Positions 52,322 to 63,909 of a DNA stretch of 64,000 nucleotides are shown here, in pieces. How positions within the stretch are numbered: the stretch's first letter is position 1; each line of letters opens with the position of its first letter. Source of the stretch: Agelas oroides (lineage: Eukaryota; Porifera; Demospongiae; Agelasida; Agelasidae); assembly GCA_949130485.1 (NCBI GenBank), contig OX422183.1, positions 19,809,934-19,873,933 on the forward strand, given 5' to 3'. The notes under the pieces were generated by a model. The model worked only from the letters and a program-made list of their open reading frames with translations. It was not told the DNA's origin and ran no database searches. Made by a program: the position numbers and the translations under genes.

Positions 52322-52839
52322 TACCGTAAATCGGAAAATATACGTGTTGCAAATTTTCATGTTATAAATGTTCGTGTTCAAAAAATTTCATACAAGCGGA
52401 CAGGCAATGAAAATTTTTTCACACCGAAATTTCTTACACATGCACGTGGCAGCGTCATTCTAGAAGCTCAAGACTTAGAGCGGCATGGAAGAGTATGAAA
52501 GAGCTTGCTGCATCCGAGGCTATCATGAATATAAAGTACTGACTATGCTCCTTTGTCCACGATAGCCGTCTCCACCGCCTTGTTTGCAGGGCAGTCGCTT
52601 GTGTTGGTATGCAGACATGTTGACAACGCCGGATCCTTCGGGATCCGAAAGACCACTCTTCGGCTTGAAGTAGCTTTGAAATTGACATCGCGAATGAGGA
52701 CTAGCAGTGAAGCATTCATCGCACATGTTATTTTCGTACCGTAAATTTACACTGTCGAGAATTTTTCGTGAGTTTAACTTTCATTGTCGGCTTGACCAAC
52801 GAAAATATTTTAATACCGAACGTTTCCAAATTTACGGTA
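52322..52839. mobile_element. MITE with TACCGTAAAT termini
   Basis: Left TACCGTAAATCGGAAAATAT and right (minus) TACCGTAAATTTGGAAACG, with further imperfect pairing in the A/T-rich subterminal regions (for example AAAATTTTTTCAC-type tracts). The interior holds a small inverted pair GCCGGATCC/GGATCCGAAA. No coding. Confidence 0.65.
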
Positions 52840-53053
52840 CTACACCCTCTCAAGAGTGGATGGGAATGTAACTGAAATCACTGGTACAGTACATGTCTTT
52901 AAAACTGATGCTGTCATTCAGAACATTTTCCTGCACATACAATTGTGGTGCAGCTTTGCCACAAATTGGAAGGCTTCTTCAAAGAATTGGAAGGTGGCTT
53001 TTTCCAAAGTAATGGCAGGCTTTTTCAAAGATGTGGAATGCCTCATTCACACA

Positions 53054-53290
53054 CATGTGACAGTCCTGTGTAGAAATCAAAGATTATTCTGTCACGTATT
53101 TCGATCGCATCGCTGTGTTAATTGAAAAACCGTATTGCTGAACTTCCGTTAAGGGCGGGGGTCATATGCGCTTCGTAGACTCATAAGATATTCATGCATA
53201 TACGAGGCACGTATGAGTACCACCCTTAACGGACGCCACTTCAAAATTGCGACGGAATAATCTTCAATTTCTACATGGGACTGTCACATG
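53054..53290. mobile_element. CAGTCC-type MITE
   Basis: Perfect terminal inverted CATGTGACAGTCC, then TAGAAATCAAAGATTATTC matched by TAGAAATTGAAGATTATTCC, and an inner pair CTTCCGTTAAGGGCGGGG / CCCTTAACGGA. Same family as 48411 and 40366; 237 bp. Confidence 0.88.
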
Positions 53291-53457
53291 TACTTAAATT
53301 TGAAAAAGCTTCTGGAGTTTGCTTCGGTTTTTGTTTGAGCCTTCTGAAGCCGCATCTGTGGTACAGTTGCAGAAATGGTTTCCAACATCTAAATGTGTAC
53401 CATGTTTATCTACTGCAAGTAGTATACATTGTCACATACATGTGGTGCTATGATTAC

Positions 53458-53556
53458 CCCATTTTTATCTTTGATGTTGATATCAGCTCCTTGGCTAACA
53501 AGGTACCTCACAATGTCCATATGACCTCTTTCAGCTGCCACATGTAATGGAGTCCA
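53458..53556 (-). CDS. Ankyrin-repeat exon (33 codons)
   Basis: WTPLHVAAERGHMDIVRYLV then SQGADINIKDKNG. 99 bp, acceptor CCATCAG, donor GTAATC (weaker), phase 0-0. Near-duplicate of the exon at 48704; both also have a CAGTCC-type MITE close to their donor side. Confidence 0.9.
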
Positions 53557-54203
53557 CTGATGGAGAGAAAGGAACTACATGTATAAAAGTAAGCCAGAAA
53601 ATGTGGTGGCCTGGAATGAGGCTTGCTCAAACTCATATCAATCCTCAGTAGAATATATGTACTGTATTCTCTCTAAGATAGTGTACACTTTCTTGCCCAG
53701 ACACTTCAAATATCAACACACACATCAAGGATTTCCCTCTCTAAATCACAGGTGACGGACATATGTGAAGTTGAAACCTTTTGTCGGAATGGTAGATCTT
53801 AGAGAACGAGCTGATGGCAGCCATAGCTAGCTGATGCAGAACTATGCCACTGATAGATTCATCTTCAATTGGGCAGTTGTCACAAGAATCTCATTTCCGT
53901 CTCTTTTCTGTATCATTGCAAGGACCAACTAGGATCCAACACTTATGTAGTTTGGGATTTAATGGTTTAAAGTCATGCATACACATGGGGGCTATACTTT
54001 GTTTCTGGCTAGAAATGATAAAACACAGCAGAAATGATGATAAAGACTAGCGTTTAAAACCTCTCCAATTCACACCGGCCTCTTTCGTCGTGAAATGAAT
54101 AACGGTATTGGACATGTCACACCTATTTTGGAAATATTTCGTGTCATTTGCTGATTTAGAGAGAATTGTAAATTAGTAATAGAGAACAGTTTCATATACT
54201 TAC
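53557..54203. other. Intron, nothing recognised
   Basis: No domain, TIR pair or tandem repeat seen. Confidence 0.4.
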
Positions 54204-54302
54204 ACCATCATCATCTTTGCTGTTGACATCAGATCCTTTGTTAACCAGGTGTGTCAGTGCATCCATATCACCTCGGCTAGCTGCCACATGAAGGGGATTT
54301 CC
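54204..54302 (-). CDS. Ankyrin-repeat exon, first of the series
   Basis: GNPLHVAASRGDMDALTHLV then NKGSDVNSKDDDG. 99 bp, acceptor CCACCAG, donor GTAAGT, phase 0-0. It is the most N-terminal ankyrin module seen and follows the coiled-coil exons. Confidence 0.88.
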
Positions 54303-54818
54303 CTGGTGGAAAGCAAGCACACATGTACAGATCATTCTTTTGTCAAAGCAATCAGTGGTACTTCTAGTTCTTGTACGTCACCACTCCCATCACCATCCCT
54401 TCTTTCCCACCCTCAAATCCTCAGTCAAACTCCCTGCCCATGAACTTCACCTCCCCACCATCGCCATGCAGCTGAGCTACTTACTGTTTCTCTAGCTCCT
54501 CTGGGTTCTTCTCTGAATGAAACCCTACTACGATGCATCCTGCCCTATTGTTAGTGGGTGAAGTGGAGGGGAGAGGAGTATAAGTGACAAAGACAGTATC
54601 CATGACAACAACAAGTGATTCACTACCAAGTATTCAAGTCACATGTACCCAATGTTCTAAGTGACAGTGAACAACTTTCCCATCACACTGAAATCTTTCA
54701 TGCTTTGCTGTTACTGCTGTTGGAATGCGAGCTGTTACCACTAGTGAAAGTGTCCTCACACACGTTTGCAAAGTGATAGAAAGGTGACCAATGTTACATA
54801 CAGTAGTTATGTTTTTAC

Positions 54819-54851
54819 CTTTAGAATCTTCAGTCTGTTCTTAAACTCCTC
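54819..54851 (-). CDS. Coiled-coil mini-exon, 11 codons
   Basis: 33 bp EEFKNRLKILK between acceptor GCATGCAG and donor GTAAAA, phase 0-0. One hendecad-length unit and homologous in pattern to the other mini-exons; part of the same gene by strand, phase and order. Confidence 0.65.
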
Positions 54852-55164
54852 CTGCATGCGAAACTACACAAAAGATGAACATCATATAAGCAAAGATAAT
54901 CCAAAAGTAGTACATACTATTCCGTTACAAAATAATGTGACACAAAAATATCAAATGTCATTTCAGAATTCCGGTTGACTGGTCTACACATAGGAATGGA
55001 CCTACTGTCATCTGCGTCAACTTTTGGCATCACTGTTGACTGATAATGTCCTAAAGCACAACACGCAATGTCGTTGAACCAATCATAATATAGAGGATGA
55101 AAAGTTTCCCTCCAAATGAAAGCTCCTTCTCTTTTTCTTAAAACCCTGAATTATTTTCACTTAA

Positions 55165-55873
55165 GGTTACGGGATACAGTTTGCTCATTAATATTCATGA
55201 AAAATATTACCTTCCTTTTCTTCGTGCAGGATCCAGGCAGGCATGCATGCGTTTAACTTTACCGCTAAAAAAGTTGCATTAGCCTGTAACAGCTGTGCTG
55301 GTTGGGTGGGCAGAGCAGGCAATTTGATAGCAGTGCCTGCGGTTAATAGTCCGCATACGAAGTACTGACTTCGGCGTCAGTTATTTCCTGTTGGAAGAAC
55401 ATCTTACCGTATATTACACTGTATTTGAATTCTACGAAGACAGGCACAGGGCGGCTCGAAGAGTTTTCGCCGAGACGACTTACCGTTTTAGATATACGCC
55501 TAGATTTAGTCGCTTGGTCGGTCGAAAACCACCCGGGTTTTGGATAGAAACGCGTGTCACTCGCTTCCCCTGGCACACAGCGACGAAGTTGCTCCGAGCC
55601 GCCCTCAAGTAAGTTGAGTATTACCCGTAGGTGTTAAAAAGTTGTACCTGCAATCATCTCTGAAGACAAAATCTGACGCCAAAAGTCACGAACTTTGTCA
55701 TCGCCGCTCGCTTTAGTACGCTGTACATAAGAATTAATACTATACTGGTTAAAAGGTACTCATAGTACTGTTATATGTCGCTTCTATTGTGTGCTGTACA
55801 CTGGTTCCTGCACGGAGAAAAGGAAGGTAATATTTTCTCATGAATATTAATGAGCTAACTGTATCCCATAACC
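55165..55873. mobile_element. MITE with TTAA target site
   Basis: TTAA at 55161-55164 and 55874-55877 flanks inverted termini of about 70 bp starting GGTTA(C/T)GGGATACAGTT and including TTAATATTCATGA and ACCTTCCTTTTCT. TTAA duplication points to piggyBac or Kolobok mobilisation; no transposase is present in the window. Confidence 0.88.
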
Positions 55874-55974
55874 TTAAGACTAGTTTTAGCCTATACATGC
55901 CTTTAACACACCTATCTCCATTCCCCTCCAAGCTCTGACTCCAAAACTGAACCTATAAGTCCACTTCCAGCCTT

Positions 55975-56281
55975 AGCAAGCAGACTCGTGACCTTGACCA
56001 TGCCCACTCATTAACGAGCATGCAATAGTCAGCACTCTCGGTTGTCATACACCCGCTCAGAGCCCAAACAGCCTTCGCTGCCAGAAATGAACCCCCTACA
56101 AGGTGAGAGTACTTAGCGTTTTCTAAGCCTGTCCATGCAGCCAGGGCGAGAATTAGCCCACCCGGTCCCAACCATAGCACTTTGACAGCCAAGCCTACGT
56201 AGCAGCCACCATGTGTATGTCACCCTGCGGGTGATCCCACCCACCTCCCCCTGTCCCACCCTTTCTGCTCATGCAGAACCG
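55975..56281. repeat. Dispersed 300-bp repeat, copy 2
   Basis: Same family as 44460-44769: shared CAATAGTCAG, TGCCAGAAATG, CCCCTACAA, CACCTCCCCCTGTCCCACC, GCAGAACC. Also intronic. Confidence 0.7.
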
Positions 56282-56450
56282 CGTGCATAGCGTGCAGAGA
56301 CTATCTTTTCTGCACAGTGCGCGGTATGATGTAACCAAAAGGGGTTTAAAGGGTTTTAAGGAGGTTGATTCTGTCATCCAAAACTGCTCATCCAGACTGC
56401 CGCCAAAATTTATCAATACACGCCCATTATTTGTCTCTGTTTGCATTCAC

Positions 56451-56495
56451 CTTCAATGCTTGAAGTTCCTTTTCATGTTCCTCCTTCATCTGCTC
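56451..56495 (-). CDS. Coiled-coil mini-exon, 15 codons
   Basis: 45 bp EQMKEEHEKELQALK, acceptor TGTACAG, donor GTGAAT, phase 0-0. Confidence 0.75.
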
Positions 56496-57136
56496 CTGTA
56501 CACACAATTACATACACTGCAGGTCAGCATAGTATACAGTATAATTGATGTAACATATCAGAGAGTTGGTAGACTCTCTATGTAGGGGTGGCGAGGATGC
56601 ACAATTATGCAGTACTTAAGCAAAAGCCATACATCTTGGCCACAATTATAAATACGCTATGTAACATACATAATTTGTCAAGAGGGAGCAAAAATTCTTT
56701 GTTAAAGATTCATCAAGGAGGGTGGCAATACTAGCTTCATTCAACCTCACACAACATTCAGTACTTGTGCACATTTCAGACTGCTGCCTGAGGCCTGGGA
56801 ACATGGCTAGAACGACCCTCATGTCGATGTGCTGTTGTATAGTAACTATGTAGGGGGTCTGGGGTCAAGTCCCCAGGAAAACTTTTTAAATTTTAGAGCA
56901 TAATTTTAGGTCCCAAGACCCCTCCTTTTCTCTCAATAAGCCCCAAATTATTCCCATAGTGTTTACATTACGACTAACTACATAATTATATAATTATAGT
57001 CATTCCCTGACCAACCCCCCTATTGTCAATTGAAATGAAGGTAGTTTACACAACTGTCATCAGTTCTCCACATTAAATTTTAATCTAAAGGATACTGAAA
57101 TGTTCTCAGGCTGATGTAGGAACAGTGTTAGAGTAC
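56496..57136. other. Intron, nothing recognised
   Basis: Only a short GCCTGGGAACATGGCTA motif (56791-56807), reminiscent of the MITE termini found elsewhere in the window. Confidence 0.4.
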
Positions 57137-57247
57137 CTTCAGTGCCTGAAGTTCTTTCTTGTGTTCTTCCTTTATCTTCTCCTGTTCTCTCTCGTGTTCT
57201 TCTGTCATTTTCTCCTGCTCCTTCTCAAATTCTTCCTTCATCTTCTC
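57137..57247 (-). CDS. Coiled-coil exon, 37 codons, 11-residue repeats
   Basis: 111 bp with three in-frame variants of EKMKEEFEKEQ, EKMTEEHEREQ, EKIKEEHKKEL and then QALK. Acceptor CTACGCAG, donor GTACTC, phase 0-0. It looks like three fused mini-exon units. Confidence 0.8.
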
Positions 57248-58373
57248 CTGCGTAGTGCGTACACGAGGACAAACATTAGGCTTGACATCATGTGTGTGAT
57301 ATGAAATGTATCAAGCTGCCCCCTGGATGAACTATAGCAAAGATGACTCACATTCAGTGCTACATGTATTAGTTATTACACAGTTACGAGTGCCATATAC
57401 CAGATATGGCACAGTTGTGACATAAAAGCACGAGTGCCGCAATTGCAATAAACCAGTAAGATGATCCATCATCGTGGGGCGAGCCTGAGCGAGCAATGGA
57501 TTTAATGTTTTGTCATGGCACACAAACCATGCATAACAGCAGGATCTGTCACTGTCTGCTGTTCCATGAGTGTGGTAAGCAGAACTTCATGTAGCCAAGC
57601 AGTATAGTTCTCACCAGATACAGATGATCATACATGCTAACAAATTGCAGCCAAGGAAGCTACTACGGCTACACACACGCTTGGACTAAACTTCACACTG
57701 AAGTTGTAAGCTGAATCTCTGGCACTTATGAATGTTGATTATGCATGGCCCTTACATGAAGCAAACTAATACGTAATTTGTACCGTCTGTGAACAGCCTG
57801 CCCATGACTGTCACAGTCCACAGTTACCATGCGTGCGTTAACCTTCGCTCCGCGTTTCTTTCATGCCAACGCTGCACTCTGGCAGTAGCCCTTCACTAAC
57901 AGCAGGCTGGGGATGAGACTACTCAAGGACATTCAGTCTTTGTGAAATATTTAAATGCGCTCATTTAAAATTATGGCCGCAAGCAAGCAAACATACACAC
58001 ACATGTGCGCAATGCAGTCCCGCTAGTGTGGGGCTCGCTCAGGCTTGCCCCAATCATAGTTATTCCCAGAAGGATTGAGTAAGGAGATAGCAGTGAGAGT
58101 GATGGGAAGTGTTTCGCCAAGCTGCCAAGGGATGCTGTACGTGTGATGCAACAATACTCCATAGAGGGATGCATTATTAGTTTGAGATTTTATATTAAAT
58201 CAAATCATGAGGTCTCTTCTTTCTTTCTGGGAGTTTGATACAGAAAGCATGTACCAACCCACCAAATATGGGTCACAATATACCATAAATATGAAAAGGC
58301 ATTTTCTAATCCTGGGTCACATGTCTAACTTTGTTTTACAGTTCATGGTGATAGAATTTCTAGTCTTGAGTTA
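57248..58373. other. Intron, nothing recognised
   Basis: No domain or convincing TIR pair seen over 1.1 kb. Confidence 0.4.
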
Positions 58374-58721
58374 ACGCATAGTGGGAAATTTTCACTGGTG
58401 CAAATTTCCGCGGAAAAGCGCCCAGAACCTTCAGAAGAAATTTTCGCGGAACATGGGACGCTCTGACATCAACCCTACCAGTTGATGCGACATCTTCGGA
58501 GCGTCTCTTACGAGTTCGTTGGTATTTTGTACAGTAGGAGGCTGATTCTTCTTTACAGCCACCAGACTGTAGAGAACCACCTTGTTCACATGGGTACTCA
58601 ACATAGGCACGTAATGACGTCATCAATTTCCATCTTAGTTCATTTTTTCGCAGGTTTTATTTTTGCGGTCCACAAAAATCGTGAAAATTTGCACCCAGCG
58701 AAAATTTCCCGCTATACGGTA
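58374..58721. mobile_element. MITE with GGGAAATTTTC termini
   Basis: Left ACGCATAGTGGGAAATTTTC, ACTGGTGCAAATTTCC and right (minus) ACCGTATAGCGGGAAATTTTC, GCTGGGTGCAAATTTTC. Arms of about 45 bp; interior without coding potential. Confidence 0.85.
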
Positions 58722-59375
58722 CATTGCAAAAATACTTACTGAGTGATGCATAATTATATATAATTGCCGAGCGCATATAACGAGGATTGAGGCTTGGTAC
58801 GTAGTCACGTTGCAGTCTCAGCCCCGCATGTAATGTCAAAAGTATGTTGTGCTTTTGGCCTCCAGGGGGGCCCCCCACAAGCTACAGGCACACATGATCT
58901 CCATCGCTGCTGAATAAGCAGTCAAACTAGCTTAGCGCTACAAAGCAGCAAGCGAGTTTGGTGTGAACCTCGACTTCCATACCCATGCTCTTGATCGTAG
59001 ATACTGAGCAAGCGAGTGAGCTCAGTATGAGCTTCCAGCTCGACCTTCTCTGAACAAGCAAGCAAAGTTGGCATACCCACCCAGCTTGACCTACATCGCT
59101 CAGCAGTTTCTACACTCCTTTTACGGGCAGTGGGTTTTCAGTCTGCCCTAATCAAACTCCCTTGCTCAGCAGTTCTGGACCAATTGAAAAGCTGAGCACT
59201 GGCTTTCCACGAAGACCTTTCAATAGCTACTGTTCAAGGACTGTCTAGCCTCATACCCAGGCCAATGAATAGCCAAGGTACGAGGCTAAGGACTATCAGA
59301 TAGCTATCATAGTCTATCATTTACATGTACATGTACATAGTAGAGCAGTAGGACAGGAATTGGAAACTCAAATTC
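58722..59375. other. Intron, nothing recognised
   Basis: Contains a loose direct repetition of AAGCAAGCGAG-type motifs (58930-59090) and CTAGCCTCATACCCAGGCC near 59247. No coding seen. Confidence 0.4.
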
Positions 59376-59964
59376 TACTGTAGAATCGGGTTATCAGGCG
59401 CACATCGTTATTTAGCGCATACCGCTTATTAGGCGCATGCTGCCTTCTTGACAAAATCTGTCTAGACCCTCAGTAAGAAGCGCACTGCTCTCATCAAATG
59501 AAAATTTGGAGTGGGCGAGACGAGTTTAGAGCAAGCACGCGAAGGTAGTGCGAACGAAGATCACTTTGCGAATAACCAATGGGGATCACTTTTGCAAATA
59601 ACCAGTCAGAAGTGCACTAGAAGTGTGAAAAGGACTATAAAAACATCAGACATGGCACTGCTTCTCATAGAATTGGCTTACACTCACTGGAACCCCTGCG
59701 GAAGAGACACATACGTAGGAAGAGCTACAAGAAGAATAACTTGCGTACACAACTGCCATTCGTCATTTTATAGCTGCGTTACAAGCTCCTTGTAAACCGG
59801 TTCAGCCCGGTCAACTGCATCGCACGTGCTAGCCAATGATGTCATACTTTTAGAGGCGTGGTCAACCTTCGACCCTCGCTATTTGGCGCACTTCGTTATG
59901 TAGCGCATATTATTTTACTGTTATCCCATTAAGCGCATGCGCCTAATAACCCGATTCTACGGTA
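59376..59964. mobile_element. MITE with TAGAATCGGGTTAT termini
   Basis: Left TACTGTAGAATCGGGTTATC and right (minus) TACCGTAGAATCGGGTTATT, then AGGCGCA on both sides and repeated GCGCAT blocks subterminally (TTTAGCGCATA, ATGTAGCGCATA). 589 bp. Confidence 0.85.
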
Positions 59965-60133
59965 TATAGTTGCCTTTGGTTAACCATCTGGGTTAGGCTT
60001 TTAGCACCCTCAAAAGTGTCAAACTACTGGTCAACTCTGGCTATGGATAACCCATTGACTTTTGTACTGTCCTTCATGCTACTATTTGTCTATCCTACTG
60101 AACTCTCTGCTGCCTACATAAACACGTTATAGT

Positions 60134-60252
60134 TGTACCATGGGTATGGTGATTGTACCAGCCGAAGGTTAATGATGTCCTTCCAAGGGCGAAGCCCGAG
60201 GAATTAACCCGAGGGTGGTACAGCGCCATACCCATTAAGAAGCCATGGTACG
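60134..60252. repeat. Small foldback repeat
   Basis: GTACCATGGGTATGG pairs loosely with CCATACCCAT...CCATGGTAC around a centre CCAAGGGCGAAGCCCGAGG. 119 bp; it adjoins the next MITE. Confidence 0.6.
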
Positions 60253-60271
60253 GCTGGCTTGTATCATAATA

Positions 60272-61103
60272 GACCATTTGCACATAAGAGGTCAGGAATT
60301 TATTGAACGTGACGTCACTTCCGGCGGCCAGTACTGGCTGCCAAACACCTTGCTAAAGTACTTAAGTCAATGGCAAAGATACAGTTTTTTGAACCTCGCG
60401 CGCAACTCCAGGATACCGTTTATTCTGTTTAGGTGGACGCCACTATAAACTAGGATCCTAGCAACGTTGTTGGAAGTGTGAACGACTGAGCAATTGCTTG
60501 AGCGAGCACGGAGAACGACTGTTGTGCACAACGATGTCTGAAATCGATACTGAAGCAGCGAGCAGCAACTCAAGCTGGTATTCACCCTGCAGTTATCCAG
60601 CTCACGGAGTCTGACATTGGTCCTAGGGGCTCCCTTCTTCACTGGAGAAGCAAAACGCTTTCCTAGACCTATGTTGAGCCCTTTCTGCAGATTGCGTTAA
60701 CATACTCGATGGTGGGGCTTGAACTGCTCCTCAGTTAGCTGGAACACCTTCAGCCACAAGGCACGCTTCTTAAGGTCACTGGGAAAGCGTGATAGGATAG
60801 CTGTGGCGACTCACATGAGCATTCCCACATGCAACACAAGCATCTCTGGGCATCGTGGATATAGCATACTTCGTTCTCAGCACTCGCTCATCGTACCTCA
60901 GTAGGATCCTAGTTTATTGTGGCGTCCGCCTAAATAGAATAAACGGTAAGCCTGAAAAGCGCGCAAGGTTCAAAAAACTGTAACCTCGCTATTGACTTGC
61001 ATACTTAAGCAAGGACTTGGTAGCGCGTGAAGGCCGCCGGAAGTGACGTCACGTACAATTAAACGTACATGCTATGCATACTTTAGCTTATGAGGAAAGG
61101 GTC
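60272..61103. mobile_element. MITE with GACC(A/C)TTT termini and TA target site, possibly ISL2EU-related
   Basis: Inverted arms of about 180 bp (60272-60455 and 60903-61103) share GTGACGTCACTTCCGG, TTTTTTGAACC and AAACTAGGATCCTA. TA lies outside both ends. The outermost GACC(A/C)TTT resembles the start of the ISL2EU element at 27996 (GACCATTATCC), which also uses TA. It may be a non-autonomous relative. No coding. Confidence 0.82.
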
Positions 61104-61533
61104 TATTGATCTGATTAGCACAGTTGCTTATAGCAACAACGATTGTGAGGCTTCTGCTATGTGAATAGGCTGGACTGTTGCTTAGCAACTAGTTGTACCA
61201 TATGAGACAACTAGGATCACAGGTGCCGCCATGGTGTACATGGGATTTGTACCCCGTGGTGGTTTCTTTTAACTTCCCACGCAGTATGATACAAAGGTAT
61301 ATGCCTATCATCATCTACAGATGGTATCTCTACCATGCTACATTGACCAGGCCTAGACCTAGCCCGGATTGGAAGTGTTAATTAGAAGTTTCCGATTCCT
61401 GGCCTACTATTTATGCTTAGTGTCTTAGCGACAATTGTGGTCAGGCTCTGCTTTCTGCATGCATGTACCACAATGTTTCTTAGCTTGCTACAATCAAATC
61501 AGCTATATGTATCAAATCAATGTCTACATGTAC

Positions 61534-61587
61534 CTTCAATTCCTGAAGTTCTTTCTCATGATCTTCTTTCAATAATTTCATTTCATC
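61534..61587 (-). CDS. Coiled-coil mini-exon, 18 codons
   Basis: 54 bp DEMKLLKEDHEKELQELK, acceptor GTTCAG, donor GTACAT, phase 0-0. Confidence 0.75.
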
Positions 61588-62386
61588 CTGAACACACAAA
61601 TACAACGTATATACCATAAGCAGAGAGCACAACAGTACTGAGTATACAATGTGCATCCCAAACATCATAAATAAACACTCTTCATTATACAGTATTGCAT
61701 CATTCTACAATCCTATTGGTCAGTTCCTGTGAAACAAATTTCGATATTCCACACTTTTACAAGTTGACAACAACTATAAAAGCTGTTGCCTAGTAACCAT
61801 TATTGCCGTAGTCAAGCTGACACAATCTATAGTACATGTAAGTGTAATGCCGTAGTGTCCCAGGCAAGCACCCACAGGCACTCACAGCTCAAGCAACAAA
61901 AATTGAGGGTGGGCGGTTGCGAAGTTAGGTGCCAAGGGGTACCGAATTGACCTGCCTTGTCCCTTTGCTCATGCTTCGTCGAGGCCAGCCCGACGATGGA
62001 GAAAACTAGATTGTGCTAGAAAACTTCTGCAACATTCGTCACTTGCATTACGCAAATTTCGTATTGCAATAGAGGAACACTGCAAACAAGGCTATGGATG
62101 TGTGTGTGAAACTTTGCTGCCAGATATCATGGCACCTGAAGCACAACAGAATGATCACAGCTATGTAGGTGAGCTCAGCGGACCTACTTTCAATTCACTG
62201 CGCAAGAACTTAGCATGGTGAGTGATTACACAGAGGACCTGAAAGAACCACAAAACTCAAAATTGGAGGGTGGGCACTTGTGCAGGGATTGGCACTTGTG
62301 CAGGGATGGGCACCTCCAAAACAGTAGCGCACAATATTTCTTAGTATTCCACACAGAATGGGTTGAGAATGATTCAGTTTGTTTAC

Positions 62387-62419
62387 CTGCATTCTTTCCA
62401 GTTCTCTCTGATGATCATC
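62387..62419 (-). CDS. Coiled-coil mini-exon, 11 codons
   Basis: 33 bp DDHQRELERMQ, acceptor TGTACAG, donor GTAAAC, phase 0-0. Confidence 0.7.
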
Positions 62420-62539
62420 CTGTACACACAATTATTACAACATAATAACACAGGTCACATGACACATTGGAGTAGCATTATAACCCCTCCCTCTGGAAAA
62501 AGTGAGTCAGAAAAAGTTGTGGTGCATCCTTGGCTCTCT

Positions 62540-62571
62540 GTTGTTGTTGTTGTTGTTGTTTTGTTTTTTTT
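62540..62571. repeat. (TTG)n microsatellite
   Basis: Seven TTG units, then TTTTG and a T-run. Confidence 0.95.
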
Positions 62572-62625
62572 GATCTTAGTCCCCTCCGTGAATAAAACTA
62601 CAGATCTAGAGTACATGAAACAGCG

Positions 62626-62790
62626 CACAGTAAGTACGTATAAACACGTTCAATATTATTTTGTCACCTCCTTCAATTCCATCGAAGCACTGTGCCACTA
62701 AACGTCCGTTAAGAAAGCATGAATATTTAACGTATCTATGAATTGAATACGAGAACCACTCTTAACGAAAGTTCAGTAATAAAGCATTTC
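62626..62790. repeat. Possible diverged CAGTCC-type MITE
   Basis: AACGTCCGTTAAGAAAGCATGA, GAATACGAGAACCACTCTTAACGAAAGTTCAG follows the inner layout of the elements at 48411 and 53054, but recognisable termini are missing. Tentative. Confidence 0.35.
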
Positions 62791-63352
62791 AATGTCTAAT
62801 GTCAAAATGTCTAATCCCAGAATGTCTAATACTTTGTGCAATTAACAGCAATTAGCCTTTGGAAGGTCAGAGTTGACATCTTCTGAGAGGGTCAGGTCCT
62901 GATAGGGTGTAGAAGTGTGTTTATAGGGGGGCTGGCACACCCCAACCTCTAAGAGTTCATAGAGATAATTCAGAGAGAGCAGGCTGTGACAGAGGTCACA
63001 ATCCAACAATTAGAAGGAGGAGGCAGGCTACGAGCCAAGAGAAGAAAGGTTGTTGAGCACGAAGAGAACATAAAAAGACTCACTGACGATCTCTGTCTAG
63101 CATTAGTTTTTGTGTTGTACATGTATCATTTGACAATTAGGCACTTTTTATTGCCTACTTTTCATTGTTAATCTTACTTTTTATGCACGCTGCACTTCAT
63201 CACTTGTTGATATTGACATTGGTTGTGAATTTATTGTGAAAAACATTCAATTAATGTTCATTCAATTAACACTTTTAGACATTCTGGGATTAGACATTTT
63301 GTCATTAGACATTCTGGGATTAGACATTTTGTCATTAGACATTCCGGGAATA
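62791..63352. mobile_element. MITE with terminal ATGTCTAAT repeats
   Basis: The left end has AATGTCTAAT, AAAATGTCTAATCCCAG, AATGTCTAAT. The right end has the inverse TTAGACATT repeated four or more times with CTGGGATTAGACATTTTG. Multiple short terminal repeats in both ends are unlike the single long TIRs of the other elements. Interior GA-rich, with no recognisable domain. Confidence 0.8.
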
Positions 63353-63464
63353 ATTCATTTCAAATGTTCATGCAGCTGCCACATATCACATCCATCATCC
63401 AAAGTTGAGACTAATGGTGTCTGCACAAATACCGTTGTGCAGTGTTGCTAGATAGGTTTTTGAA

Positions 63465-63880
63465 CTGACGTCATTCACATGATAAAATATACCAGGCCTT
63501 CCCACCGTCCAGTTTTTGAAAAAACAGACTCGGGGGAAGGCCTGGTATATTTTATCATGTGAGTGATGTCAGTGTCTACCTAGGTAGACAGAGGGGGGGT
63601 GGTACCCCATTGAAAGAACGAGCTTGAGGCCTTATCTTGTAGTTTCTGCCCCAAGCGCTGGAGTTTCGAACGTTTGCGAAGCGAAAAATGTTTCGCTCTA
63701 GGTTAGAAACGAAGAATGCATGCAAAATGTGTTTTTTAAATGGGGGATCCCTCCCCCCTCTGTCTACGGTAGACACTGATGTCATTCACGTGATAAAATA
63801 TACCAGGCCTTCCCTCTCTGTTTTTGCATACAACAAGTGATCAAAAACTGGATGGTGGGAAGGCCTGGGAACGAGGCTAT
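63465..63880. repeat. Nested palindromes with ACCAGGCCTTCC arms
   Basis: Arm TGACGTCATTCAC/ATGATAAAATATACC/AGGCCTTCC occurs at 63465-63503 (plus), 63531-63573 (minus) and 63780-63817 (plus), with a fourth partial GGAAGGCCTGGGAACGAGGCTA at 63858-63879 (minus). A further pair (GTGTCTACC...GACAGAGGGGG / CCCCCTCTGTC...GGTAGACAC) lies at about 63571-63600 and 63752-63777. It looks like one foldback element inserted into or partly duplicated within another. Confidence 0.8.
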
Positions 63881-63909
63881 GCAGGACATACATGTACATA
63901 CATACATAC

